From contig NZ_VJZK01000008.1 in assembly GCF_007109225.1 (NCBI RefSeq), forward strand, positions 32,818 through 96,817: a stretch of DNA of 64,000 nucleotides, read 5' to 3'. This document shows, piece by piece, positions 1 through 7,151 of this stretch. The notes below the pieces were generated by a model. The model searched no databases, was not told the origin of the DNA, and worked only from the letters and a program-made list of their open reading frames with translations. Origin of the DNA: Flavobacterium sp. GT3R68 (lineage in GTDB: Bacteria; Bacteroidota; Bacteroidia; Flavobacteriales; Flavobacteriaceae). How positions within the stretch are numbered: position 1 is the stretch's first letter; every line of letters starts with the position of its first letter. A program made the translations under genes and the position numbers.

Positions 1-73
1 GACTCGATAGCTCAGTTGGTAGAGCACATCACTTTTAATGATGGGGTCCTGGGTTCGAGCCCCAGTCGGGTCA
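1..73 (+). tRNA. tRNA-Lys (anticodon TTT), first copy
   Basis: A full cloverleaf can be drawn. The acceptor arms GACTCGA (1-7) and TCGGGTC (66-72) pair with one G-T wobble, and A73 is the discriminator. The anticodon arm CATCA/TGATG encloses CTTTTAA, giving anticodon TTT at 34-36. The T arm carries GGTTCGAGCCCC. CCA is not encoded. The gene begins exactly at the window edge, so its promoter lies outside. Confidence 0.95.
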
Positions 74-110
74 CAAAATGACCAATCATTTACAGAATTT
101 CTTGAAGCAT

Positions 111-183
111 GACTCGATAGCTCAGTTGGTAGAGCACATCACTTTTAATGATGGGGTCCTGGGTTCGAGCCCCAGTCGGGTCA
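111..183 (+). tRNA. tRNA-Lys (anticodon TTT), second copy
   Basis: This copy is identical in all 73 bases to the tRNA-Lys at 1-73 and lies 37 bases downstream, so it is a recent tandem duplication or is kept identical by gene conversion. The spacer has no promoter or terminator that I can see, so both copies are probably processed from one transcript. Confidence 0.95.
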
Positions 184-185
184 CA

Positions 186-217
186 AAAAGTCGAGCATTT
201 CCTGCTTGACTTTTTTT
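186..217 (+). terminator. Hairpin with T-run after the tRNA-Lys pair
   Basis: AAAAGTCGAGCA pairs with TGCTTGACTTTT around a 5-base loop with one G-T wobble, followed by more T residues. It could end the tRNA-Lys transcript or act as a spacer hairpin before tRNA-Leu. Confidence 0.55.
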
Positions 218-223
218 ATTTAC

Positions 224-306
224 GGCCACGTGGAGAAACGGTAGACTTGCCAGCTTGAGGGGCTGGTGCTCGCAAGGGCGTGTGGGTTCAAATCCCACCG
301 TGGTCA
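224..306 (+). tRNA. tRNA-Leu (anticodon GAG)
   Basis: The acceptor arms GGCCACG (224-230) and CGTGGTC (299-305) pair fully with one G-T, and A306 is the discriminator. The anticodon arm CCAGC/GCTGG encloses TTGAGGG, giving anticodon GAG. The long variable arm (TGCTCGCAAGGGCGT region) is the class II feature expected of leucine tRNAs. The T arm has GGTTCAAATCC. CCA is not encoded. Confidence 0.95.
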
Positions 307-316
307 CAATAACAAG

Positions 317-345
317 AAAAGCCTATGCGAAAGTGTAGGCTTTTT
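317..345 (+). terminator. Terminator after tRNA-Leu
   Basis: AAAAGCCTA pairs perfectly with TAGGCTTTT around a 10-base loop and runs into further T residues. It closes the tRNA cluster before the regulator gene. Confidence 0.75.
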
Positions 346-388
346 GCGTTTTCACATCCACTCTACACCGTTTATCAAATAAAATCTT

Positions 389-407
389 TATTTTTGTTTA
401 ACAAAAA
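389..407 (+). promoter_or_regulatory. -7 promoter element overlapped by inverted repeat, upstream of the MerR/CarH-like gene
   Basis: TATTTTTG at 389-396 matches the Bacteroidota -7 element TAnnTTTG. Its TTTG is the first part of an inverted repeat TTTGTT-T-AACAAA at 393-405 (17 bases with flanking T and A runs). The same repeat overlaps the crtI promoter and recurs upstream of the tetR operon. A protein bound here would block the promoter, so autorepression by the downstream regulator is inferred. I see no good TTG -33 box. Confidence 0.6.
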
Positions 408-417
408 TGATTATTCC

Positions 418-1314
418 ATGAACATTAAAAATGTCTTTAGTATAAAAGATCTTGAAAATCTCTCTGGGGTAAAAGCGCATACCATTCGGATTTGGGAAAA
501 AAGATATAATATCCTGCAACCAATGCGATCTGATACGAATATCCGTTACTACAATCTGGAAAGTCTCCAAAAATTACTTAACATTACTTTATTACATAAT
601 CACGGTTTTAAAATTTCAAGGATTGCTACATTTTCGGATGAAGCAATCTCACAAATGGTCCTGGATGTTTTATCTGAAAAAAGCGTAAAAAACCATGCCA
701 TCAATGCACTTAAAATAGCAATGATGAAGTTCGATCAGACATCGTTTTCTGTAACTTATATTAATTTACTGGAAGAAAAATCTTTTAACGAAATTTTTTA
801 CGAAGTCTTTATTCCTCTTCTGGAAGAGATAGGCCTGTTATGGCAAACAAACACCATTACTCCTGCCCACGAACATTTCATTTCCTATCTGATCAGACAA
901 AAATTACTGATAAATACTGAAAAAATTCAAATGCTGCCCCGTACCAAAACTGACAAAGTGTTTATTTTGTATCTGCCATTGAATGAAATCCATGAATTGG
1001 GATTGATGTATCTTCACTACGAGATTATGCTACAGGGTTATCAGTCCATCTATTTGGGTGAAAGTATCCCTATGGAAAATCTCAATGATCTGAAGCGATA
1101 TTTTGACTCCATTGTGTTTGTATCCTATTTTACAGTTCAGCCTCAAATGGATCAGATTGACGACTACCTTACTAAATTTACTAACGAAATTTTAAATGAT
1201 TCAACTTCCAAATTGTGGCTTTTGGGAAAAATGACGCGGTTTATCGATACTAAAAAACTGATTCCGAACACAGTAATATTCGACACTATCTCTGAATGCG
1301 TCGATAATCTTTAA
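418..1314 (+). CDS. MerR-family regulator with cobalamin-binding domain (CarH/LitR-like)
   Basis: This is a predicted transcription factor of 298 aa. Residues 6-75 form a MerR winged helix-turn-helix (FSIKDLENLSGVKAHTIRIW). The rest resembles the four-helix plus Rossmann B12-binding module of CarH/LitR photoreceptors. W142 is followed after nine residues by E152-H153, the W-x9-EH signature for adenosylcobalamin, and E190-I-H192-E-L-G195 fits the E/D-x-H-x-x-G motif whose His is the lower cobalt ligand. The residue after W142 is Gln, where T. thermophilus CarH (from memory) has the His that becomes the second ligand in light. I chose the ATG at 418 because MNIKNVFSIKD starts like other MerR proteins; an upstream in-frame extension has no such similarity. 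It lies 57 bases before crtI-crtB-crtZ, and CarH proteins typically repress carotenoid genes in the dark. Confidence 0.82.
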   Translation: MNIKNVFSIKDLENLSGVKAHTIRIWEKRYNILQPMRSDTNIRYYNLESLQKLLNITLLHNHGFKISRIATFSDEAISQMVLDVLSEKSVKNHAINALKIAMMKFDQTSFSVTYINLLEEKSFNEIFYEVFIPLLEEIGLLWQTNTITPAHEHFISYLIRQKLLINTEKIQMLPRTKTDKVFILYLPLNEIHELGLMYLHYEIMLQGYQSIYLGESIPMENLNDLKRYFDSIVFVSYFTVQPQMDQIDDYLTKFTNEILNDSTSKLWLLGKMTRFIDTKKLIPNTVIFDTISECVDNL

Positions 1315-1355
1315 AATATTATATTATAAAATCATTTTCTTGTTCAAGTATTTTG

Positions 1356-1372
1356 TATTTTTGTTAAACAAA
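1356..1372 (+). promoter_or_regulatory. crtI promoter -7 element and inverted repeat operator
   Basis: TATTTTTG at 1356-1363 fits TAnnTTTG, and TTTGTT-A-AACAAA at 1360-1372 is the same inverted repeat found before the regulator gene. The repeat ends on the A of the crtI start codon. If transcription begins 4-7 bases after the -7 element, crtI mRNA has almost no leader. No clear TTG box is present at 18-20 bases upstream. Confidence 0.6.
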
Positions 1373-2829
1373 TGAAAGATATCAAAATAATAGGATCCGG
1401 TTTCTCTGCTCTTTCTGCAGCTTGTTATTTGGCTAAGAGCGGTCACACAGTTACTGTTTACGAGAAAAATGCCGCTATAGGTGGTCGGGCACGGCAATTT
1501 AAAAAAGACGGATTTACTTTTGACATGGGTCCCAGCTGGTATTGGATGCCCGACGTATTCGAGCGTTTTTTTGCCGATTTTGACAAAAAACCATCGGACT
1601 ATTATCAACTCATCAAATTATCCCCTGCCTACCGTGTATATTTTGGAATCAATGACTTTATTACCATTGCCGATAATCTGCCGGAAATCATTTTAGCTTT
1701 TGAAAAAATCGAAAAAGGCAGCGGAGTGGCTTTGGAATCTTTCATAGCAAAAGCCAAAAGTAATTATGATATCGCCATCAAAAATCTGGTTTACCGCCCA
1801 GGGATTTCTCCAATTGAATTGATTACCACTGAAACGGCATTAAAATTAGGACAGTTTTTGAGTACCATAAGTAAAGATGTCCACAAAAAATTTAAGAATC
1901 AGCGATTAATTCAAATTTTGGAATTTCCCGTTTTATTCTTAGGCGCAAAACCATCCCAAACGCCATCCTTTTATAGTTTTATGAACTATGCTGATTTCGG
2001 ATTGGGAACCTGGCATCCTAAAACAGGAATGTTTGATGTCGTATCAGCGATGGAAAAACTGGCGTCGGAGCTGGGTGTCCGCTTTCATACCAATTCTAAT
2101 ATTGAGAAAATAGTCGTAGAAAATAACAAAGCAGTTGCGTTAATTGTCAATGGGGAAATCCGTTACGGGGATGTGATTGTCAGCGGGGCTGATTACCATC
2201 ATACGGAAACACTACTTGATCAGCAACATCGGATGTACTCCAAAAAATATTGGGAAAGCAGGATTTTTGCACCCTCATCACTATTGTTTTACGTGGGATT
2301 TAATAAAAAATTAAAAAACATTTCGCATCACAATTTATTTTTTGACGTCGATTTTGATCAACACGCGACAGACATTTATGACGCACCACAATGGCCTAAA
2401 GAACCTTTGTTTTACGCCAATTTTCCTTCCATGACAGACGAAACAGCGGCCCCTGAAGGCATGGAATCCGGATTCTTTCTTATTCCTTTAGCACCGGATA
2501 TTATTGATTCAGAAGAATTACGTATGCAGTATTTCAATAAAATTATCGAACGTTTTGAAACGATTACTCAGCAAGACGTAAAAAAGAACATCCTATTTAA
2601 AGAATCATTCTGTAAAAATGATTTCGTTGAAGAGTATAATTCTTTTAAAGGAAATGCCTATGGATTGGCCAATACATTATTACAGACCGCTTTCCTCAGG
2701 CCGAAATTAAAAAGTAAAAAAGTCAGGAATCTGTATTTTACCGGGCAGCTGACTGTTCCGGGACCAGGAGTGCCGCCTGCTTTGATTTCAGGAAAACTGA
2801 CCGCAGGATTAATCGAGAAAAACATTTAA
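1372..2829 (+). CDS. crtI: Phytoene desaturase
   Basis: This 485-aa FAD-dependent enzyme introduces double bonds into phytoene to give lycopene. The N-terminal dinucleotide-binding motif GSGFSALSAACYLAKSG starts at residue 8 and is followed by the YEKN and GGRA elements. The C-terminal carotenoid-desaturase signature is seen as TGQLTVPGPGVPPALISGK. The length matches bacterial CrtI (about 490 aa). The start is fixed because the FAD motif begins almost at once. It is the first gene of a crtI-crtB-crtZ operon, with crtB 3 bases downstream, and its promoter is overlapped by the presumed CarH-type operator. Confidence 0.96.
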   Translation: MKDIKIIGSGFSALSAACYLAKSGHTVTVYEKNAAIGGRARQFKKDGFTFDMGPSWYWMPDVFERFFADFDKKPSDYYQLIKLSPAYRVYFGINDFITIADNLPEIILAFEKIEKGSGVALESFIAKAKSNYDIAIKNLVYRPGISPIELITTETALKLGQFLSTISKDVHKKFKNQRLIQILEFPVLFLGAKPSQTPSFYSFMNYADFGLGTWHPKTGMFDVVSAMEKLASELGVRFHTNSNIEKIVVENNKAVALIVNGEIRYGDVIVSGADYHHTETLLDQQHRMYSKKYWESRIFAPSSLLFYVGFNKKLKNISHHNLFFDVDFDQHATDIYDAPQWPKEPLFYANFPSMTDETAAPEGMESGFFLIPLAPDIIDSEELRMQYFNKIIERFETITQQDVKKNILFKESFCKNDFVEEYNSFKGNAYGLANTLLQTAFLRPKLKSKKVRNLYFTGQLTVPGPGVPPALISGKLTAGLIEKNI

Positions 2830-2832
2830 ATC

Positions 2833-3672
2833 ATGAAAGCTATTTTTGATAAAATTTCGTTTGAATGTAGTAGGAATGTCACTAAATCCTACAGTACGTC
2901 CTTTTCGTCAGCAGTAAAAATGCTCGGACCGGATATTCGCCAGGACATTTATAATGTATATGGGTTTGTTCGTTTTGCGGATGAAATTGTCGATAGTTTC
3001 CATGATTATGACAAGGCGATTTTATTTGCGCTATTTGAAAGAGACTTGGAATTGGCGTTAAAGAATAAAATCAGTTTAAACCCTGTGTTGAATTCATTCC
3101 AACATACAGTTGCGAAATACAACATTCCTTTGGAATTGATTGCGTCCTTTATGAAAAGCATGAGATTGGATTTGACAAAAAACCAGTACGCTACCCAGGA
3201 GGAATACAACGAATATATTTTTGGATCAGCAGATGTTGTGGGTTTAATGTGTCTGAAAGTTTTTGTTAAAGGGAATGATGATCAATATGCCGAATTGAAA
3301 AATGCTGCCATGAGATTGGGTTCGGCTTTTCAAAAGGTCAACTTTTTGCGAGATTTAAAAGCAGATTTTGAAGGCCTAAACCGTTCGTATTTTCCCAATA
3401 CTGATATGAACCGACTGGATGAGACTTCCAAACAGAAAATTATTGAAGAAATTGAAGCCGATTTCAAGGCCGGGTATGAAGGTATTATAAATTTGCCTCT
3501 GGACGCGAAATTTGGCGTCTACACCGCATATATCTATTATAAAAAACTGCTCTATAAATTAAAAATGACGCCTTCTGCTCAAATAAAAAACAGCCGGATC
3601 CGGGTTCCCACCTATCAGAAATATGGGCTTTTCGCGAAGTGTTATTTTAGTTATAAGCTGAATATCATTTAA
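2833..3672 (+). CDS. crtB: Phytoene synthase
   Basis: This 279-aa protein condenses two geranylgeranyl diphosphates to phytoene, the first committed step of carotenoid synthesis. The Asp-rich metal/diphosphate site appears as VRFADEIVDSFHD near residue 50. The second one, VNFLRDLKADFEGLNRSYFP, lies near residue 170 and contains the family NxxxDxxxD pattern. The gene begins 3 bases after crtI, which indicates tight co-transcription. It acts before CrtI although encoded after it. The length is typical. Confidence 0.96.
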   Translation: MKAIFDKISFECSRNVTKSYSTSFSSAVKMLGPDIRQDIYNVYGFVRFADEIVDSFHDYDKAILFALFERDLELALKNKISLNPVLNSFQHTVAKYNIPLELIASFMKSMRLDLTKNQYATQEEYNEYIFGSADVVGLMCLKVFVKGNDDQYAELKNAAMRLGSAFQKVNFLRDLKADFEGLNRSYFPNTDMNRLDETSKQKIIEEIEADFKAGYEGIINLPLDAKFGVYTAYIYYKKLLYKLKMTPSAQIKNSRIRVPTYQKYGLFAKCYFSYKLNII

Positions 3673-3682
3673 ATCAAAAATA

Positions 3683-4126
3683 ATGGGATTACAAATTTTA
3701 GTTTTTCTGATGACTTTCTCCTTTATGGAATTCATGGCATGGTTCAGCCATAAATACATCATGCATGGTTTTTTGTGGAAATTGCACGCCGACCACCATA
3801 AGAAAGATCATAATTCGTGGTTTGAAAAAAATGATGCCTTCTTTATTTTTTATGCGATTATCAGCATCGTTTTTTTTCTGCTATGGCGCCATGGCATTTT
3901 AGAAATCGGACTGTCAATTGGAATCGGAATTTTCGCCTATGGTATGGCCTATTTCATCGTCCACGATATATTTATTCACCAACGCTTCAAATTGTTTCGC
4001 AATGCCAACAACGCATATGCTCGTGCGGTCAGAAGAGCACATAAAATGCATCATAAACATCTTGGCAAAGATCATGGGGAATGTTTTGGCATGCTAATGG
4101 TACCATTCAAATATTTTAAAAAATAA
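3683..4126 (+). CDS. crtZ: Beta-carotene hydroxylase (fatty-acid hydroxylase superfamily)
   Basis: This 147-aa di-iron membrane hydroxylase is expected to convert beta-carotene to zeaxanthin, the usual yellow pigment of flavobacteria. The His clusters are present in order: HKYIMH, HADHH, HDIFIHQR and HKMHH. Hydrophobic segments flank them (residues 1-20, about 48-65 and 72-92). The ATG follows crtB by 10 bases and a strong terminator follows the gene, so it ends the operon. The lycopene cyclase (crtY) that must act before it is not in this window. Confidence 0.95.
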   Translation: MGLQILVFLMTFSFMEFMAWFSHKYIMHGFLWKLHADHHKKDHNSWFEKNDAFFIFYAIISIVFFLLWRHGILEIGLSIGIGIFAYGMAYFIVHDIFIHQRFKLFRNANNAYARAVRRAHKMHHKHLGKDHGECFGMLMVPFKYFKK

Positions 4127-4155
4127 AAAAGCGCTTCGATGGAAGCGCTTTTTTT
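4125..4155. terminator. Bidirectional terminator between crtZ and the DUF4252 operon
   Basis: AAAAAAGCGCTTC pairs with GAAGCGCTTTTTT around a 4-base loop. With A residues on one side and T residues on the other it can serve both the crt operon (plus) and the converging sigma-factor operon (minus). Confidence 0.9.
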
Positions 4156-4171
4156 AAAATAAACTGTAAAA

Positions 4172-4708
4172 CTATTTCTTCAGCATCTCTACTATTGGTT
4201 TCAATTGTTCCATATCAAGGTTGGAACTTTTCAAAACAGACATCATCGTCATAATTCCCGTCGGATTCATATCTTTTCCTAAAATGCGGACGACCGCAAA
4301 GCCATTTTCTTTTTGGTTGGCAAACAACACAAACTCTTCGATATGTTCATCATCGCCTACAAAGCTTACAGAAGCTCCTTCTTTACCGTTACCAAACTTC
4401 ATTAACTGCTGGTATTTCTCGTCTTTTAAAATCGTAACCACTTTCGCTCTTTCTGTATCAAATTGTGCTCTGTTAGAATCATTTAGTTTAAAAGCTAAAA
4501 TGTTCATTTTATCAAAGGATTTCAATGCTTCATTCTCTTCGGCAGATAATTTTGTTTTGTCGACATTCAGAATACTTGGCGAAACATCCAAAGCTATAAA
4601 ATTTTTGTTTTCGGTATTTTCAACAAAATATTTCTGCAAAGTAGGTTCATTATGGCAGCCAGTTAAAAACAAGCTGCAAATAATTGCGATGATATAGATT
4701 CGTTTCAT
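4172..4708 (-). CDS. DUF4252 domain lipoprotein
   Basis: This 178-aa protein has a lipoprotein signal peptide (LFLTGC, Cys18) and should be anchored in the envelope. The rest resembles the DUF4252 family, small Bacteroidota envelope proteins of unknown function. It is the last gene of a four-gene minus-strand operon: ECF sigma factor, anti-sigma factor, DUF4252, DUF4252. It is a distant paralogue of the preceding protein (4738-5286). Shared expression with an ECF sigma pair suggests a role in envelope stress, but that is inference from context only. Confidence 0.8.
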   Translation of the reverse strand: MKRIYIIAIICSLFLTGCHNEPTLQKYFVENTENKNFIALDVSPSILNVDKTKLSAEENEALKSFDKMNILAFKLNDSNRAQFDTERAKVVTILKDEKYQQLMKFGNGKEGASVSFVGDDEHIEEFVLFANQKENGFAVVRILGKDMNPTGIMTMMSVLKSSNLDMEQLKPIVEMLKK

Positions 4709-4737
4709 GATAATTTATTTACGTTTTAACGACTCTA

Positions 4738-5286
4738 TTATTTAGAACCTTTTGGACCTTTAGAACCTTTGGTTGCTTTTTTCAACTCATCACCACCCGG
4801 CATTCTCATCTTATCTGTCAACACTGAAATCTCATTCAAATCGAAATCACCTGTCAAGGACATTAATACGGTTTGATTCCCTTTGGAATTCCCTTCCATA
4901 AACATTAGCAATTCTTTAATCTGAGAATCTTTTGAACCTGATTTTACCAAAATCTTGATGTTTTTTCCGTTATCGGTCACACGCATCAATTCTTCCAATC
5001 CTGCAGTTTTCAAATATTTATCTGAAGTTGCCTTCATCTCAGCTGAAACTCTTGTGCTGGTTGTGGTAAACACTTTAAGATTATCTAATTTTTTGATTAA
5101 ATTCAGATACTGTTGCGCTTCCTTATCGGAAGCATCCATTTTAACTTTACTCATCAATTCAAACATTTTTTTGTTCACAATGATTGAAGTTACATCATCC
5201 TGTCCGTCAAATTTATCAAATGCATTTTGTGCAAAAAACAGGGTTGGCAATAAAGCGAATATCAGTGTTATAATTATCTTTTTCAT
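4738..5286 (-). CDS. DUF4252 domain exported protein
   Basis: This 182-aa protein has a cleavable signal peptide (MKKIIITLIFALLPTLFFAQ) but no lipobox Cys, so it is probably periplasmic. The body fits DUF4252. The C-terminus ends in a low-complexity basic tail with repeated GSKGPKGSK-like units, which the lipoprotein paralogue next door lacks. It lies between the anti-sigma factor gene and that paralogue, all on the minus strand with short gaps. Confidence 0.8.
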   Translation of the reverse strand: MKKIIITLIFALLPTLFFAQNAFDKFDGQDDVTSIIVNKKMFELMSKVKMDASDKEAQQYLNLIKKLDNLKVFTTTSTRVSAEMKATSDKYLKTAGLEELMRVTDNGKNIKILVKSGSKDSQIKELLMFMEGNSKGNQTVLMSLTGDFDLNEISVLTDKMRMPGGDELKKATKGSKGPKGSK

Positions 5287-5326
5287 AATTTCTTATTTGT
5301 TGTTTTTTATTTAATTTGTTTTCATT

Positions 5327-5773
5327 TTAATATTTGAACACTCTGTCTCGGGCGACTTCATATTCGTTAATAATATGCACACTTTCTATGCCCACATTCA
5401 CATTCTCTGATAATAATGCCAATGCTTTCTGCGTTTCTACAAAAGCAACTTCCGGATCGTCATAAGAGCCCAAATCCTGATTTTCTACATTATTATTATT
5501 AAAATAGGTGAATGTTCCTATTCCCAGCAAAACAACAACTGAAGCAGCAATCGATAACCACGCTACATTACGTTTTTTAGATTGTAGTGGAATTTCTTGC
5601 TTAAACTCTTGCTTTTTTGCCTGAGAGAAATAGCCAAATAATGGCTGGTATTGCTCCAAATGCTGCGCAACATCTGAGGATGAAAAATAATTTTTCAATT
5701 CATTTTCTTCAGCAATACTGGTTTCTCCCTGAAAGTATTTTTCTACTAATATTTCTATTCTATCTGATTCCAT
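5327..5773 (-). CDS. Membrane anti-sigma factor (putative)
   Basis: This 148-aa protein has a cytoplasmic N-terminal region of about 65 residues, one transmembrane helix at about 71-91 (WLSIAASVVVLLGIGTFTYF) and a periplasmic tail. That is the layout of anti-sigma factors which hold an ECF sigma factor at the membrane. The start at 5773 (MESDRIEILVEKYF) overlaps the end of the sigma gene by 14 bases, indicating translational coupling; a longer reading would run further into the sigma gene. I see no zinc-binding HxxxCxxC motif, so it is not a ZAS-type anti-sigma factor. Confidence 0.7.
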   Translation of the reverse strand: MESDRIEILVEKYFQGETSIAEENELKNYFSSSDVAQHLEQYQPLFGYFSQAKKQEFKQEIPLQSKKRNVAWLSIAASVVVLLGIGTFTYFNNNNVENQDLGSYDDPEVAFVETQKALALLSENVNVGIESVHIINEYEVARDRVFKY

Positions 5774-6269
5774 AACTGTGTGTTTTTGACATAAATTCCC
5801 GTACCGTTTTTCGTCCTCTTGAAAGCGCCACACGAATGGCGGTTTCGTTCATATCTAAAATTTTAGCGATTTCCTCAAACTCATATTGTTCGATGTCCCG
5901 CATTTGAATAATCAATCTTTGCTGTTCGGGCAGCTCATTTATAATTTTTTCTACCCAGCTTAAACTGTCCAAATCCTCTACCTTCTGTTGTACACTCGCT
6001 TCCCTGTCGGTGAAGTTATTATGCACGATTTTTAAATTACCGGCTCTCTTTGATTTCAACTGGTCCAGACAATAATTTTTGGTCATCGTCATCGCAAAAG
6101 CTTCAACACTATTATAATCGCCTAACGCTTCATTTCTGTTCCACAATTTAACCAACACTTCCTGTGTGGCATCTTCTGCTTCTTCTGTACTTACCAGTAA
6201 TCTTTTTGCGAGTCGGAAGACTTTGTCCTTAAAAGGAGAGATTAACTGCACGAACTCTTTTTGGTTCAT
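5760..6269 (-). CDS. ECF-type RNA polymerase sigma factor
   Basis: This 169-aa protein has sigma region 2 (AKRLLVSTEEAEDATQEVLV) for -10 recognition and region 4 (LPEQQRLIIQMRDIEQYEF then IAKILDMNETAIRVALSRG) for -35 recognition, with no regions 1 or 3, as in ECF sigma factors. I chose the ATG at 6269 (MNQKEFVQLISPF) because the upstream extension is not sigma-like. It is the first gene of the operon. A TAnnTTTG-like element lies at 6329-6336 on the minus strand. The trigger is not evident. Confidence 0.93.
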   Translation of the reverse strand: MNQKEFVQLISPFKDKVFRLAKRLLVSTEEAEDATQEVLVKLWNRNEALGDYNSVEAFAMTMTKNYCLDQLKSKRAGNLKIVHNNFTDREASVQQKVEDLDSLSWVEKIINELPEQQRLIIQMRDIEQYEFEEIAKILDMNETAIRVALSRGRKTVREFMSKTHSYGIR

Positions 6270-6328
6270 TTTATAGTTTATTAGGTCGGTTATATAAGCA
6301 AGACGAGGCTTATTATTTTTTGTTACAC

Positions 6329-6336
6329 CAAAAATA
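6329..6336 (-). promoter_or_regulatory. -7 element upstream of the ECF sigma operon
   Basis: Read on the minus strand this is TATTTTTG, matching TAnnTTTG, about 60 bases before the sigma-factor start. A TTG lies 23 bases further upstream, longer than the usual 18-20 spacing, so this is only a possible promoter. Confidence 0.35.
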
Positions 6337-6463
6337 AAAATAGCGAGAATTTCAGAGGTCAAAATGCTTATAAGGAGGAAATTACTGACTTATTTCATAT
6401 TCCTATACAATAAAAGGTACATTTATCCGATAATATAAAGGAACAAAACTCAAAACCTAAAAC

Positions 6464-7081
6464 ATGAAAAACACAACCAAATTATTTTTAGCACTTACAT
6501 CAGTGGTTTCTTTTGCATTTGTAAAACCTTCACCAGAAGAAGTAAAACAGATCAACATTGTTATTGATGCCGGTCATGGCGGATCAGATATGGGTGCCAA
6601 AACGCATCTTTTTACCGAAAAACAGATTGTGGAGCAGATCACGCACAAGATTTATGCGATGAATACCAATAAAAATGTGGTAATTCACCTGACCAGAAGC
6701 TCTGACATTTTTGTTCCGTTAGAGGAAAGGACCAAAACAATCAATGCATTAAAACCGGATTTGGTTTTATCGTTGCATGTGAACTCCAGCAAAAACAAAT
6801 CAAAATCCGGAATGGAAATGTATGTTGCAAAAGAAACCCCATCGGCTCCAGCCTCGCATACACTTGCCACACAACTTTGCAATAAATTTTCGAATACTAA
6901 TTTGAAAACATCCGAAATAAAAACAGCTAATTATCATATCCTGAAAAAATCACAAGTTCCCACAATCCTTATTGACTTAGGATATTTGTCAAACGAAAAT
7001 GATAGAAAATACCTGACCGGTGAAGAAGAGCAAAATCAAATCGCTCAAACCATTGTCTCATTCATCTCGGAATTAAAATAA
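6464..7081 (+). CDS. N-acetylmuramoyl-L-alanine amidase (Amidase_3)
   Basis: This 205-aa exported zinc enzyme should cut the bond between N-acetylmuramic acid and the stem peptide of peptidoglycan. A signal peptide covers about the first 20 residues. Zinc ligands are H38 (IDAGHGG), E52 and H105 (SLHVNSS). The position that normally holds the catalytic Glu (usually ExGYLSN) is Asp171 in IDLGYLSNENDRKYL, a conservative but notable change. It has no SPOR or AMIN domain, so it is a minimal form. It is monocistronic, flanked by terminators. Confidence 0.9.
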   Translation: MKNTTKLFLALTSVVSFAFVKPSPEEVKQINIVIDAGHGGSDMGAKTHLFTEKQIVEQITHKIYAMNTNKNVVIHLTRSSDIFVPLEERTKTINALKPDLVLSLHVNSSKNKSKSGMEMYVAKETPSAPASHTLATQLCNKFSNTNLKTSEIKTANYHILKKSQVPTILIDLGYLSNENDRKYLTGEEEQNQIAQTIVSFISELK

Positions 7082-7086
7082 AGATA

Positions 7087-7139
7087 TTCACATATAAAAA
7101 AAGGCTTCCGATACGTGGAAGCCTTTTTTTATATGTGAA
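7087..7139. terminator. Perfect 23-bp bidirectional terminator
   Basis: The arms at 7087-7109 and 7117-7139 are exact reverse complements with a 7-base loop. The GC core GGCTTCC/GGAAGCC is flanked by A7/T7 and then by TTCACATAT/ATATGTGAA. It separates the convergent amidase and DUF5074 genes and can work on both strands. Confidence 0.92.
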
Positions 7140-7151
7140 GCACTAATTGAA

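Noticed and set aside
325-417. N-terminal extension of the MerR-like gene
   Set aside because: It runs through the tRNA-Leu terminator and the promoter/operator; MerR similarity starts at the ATG at 418.
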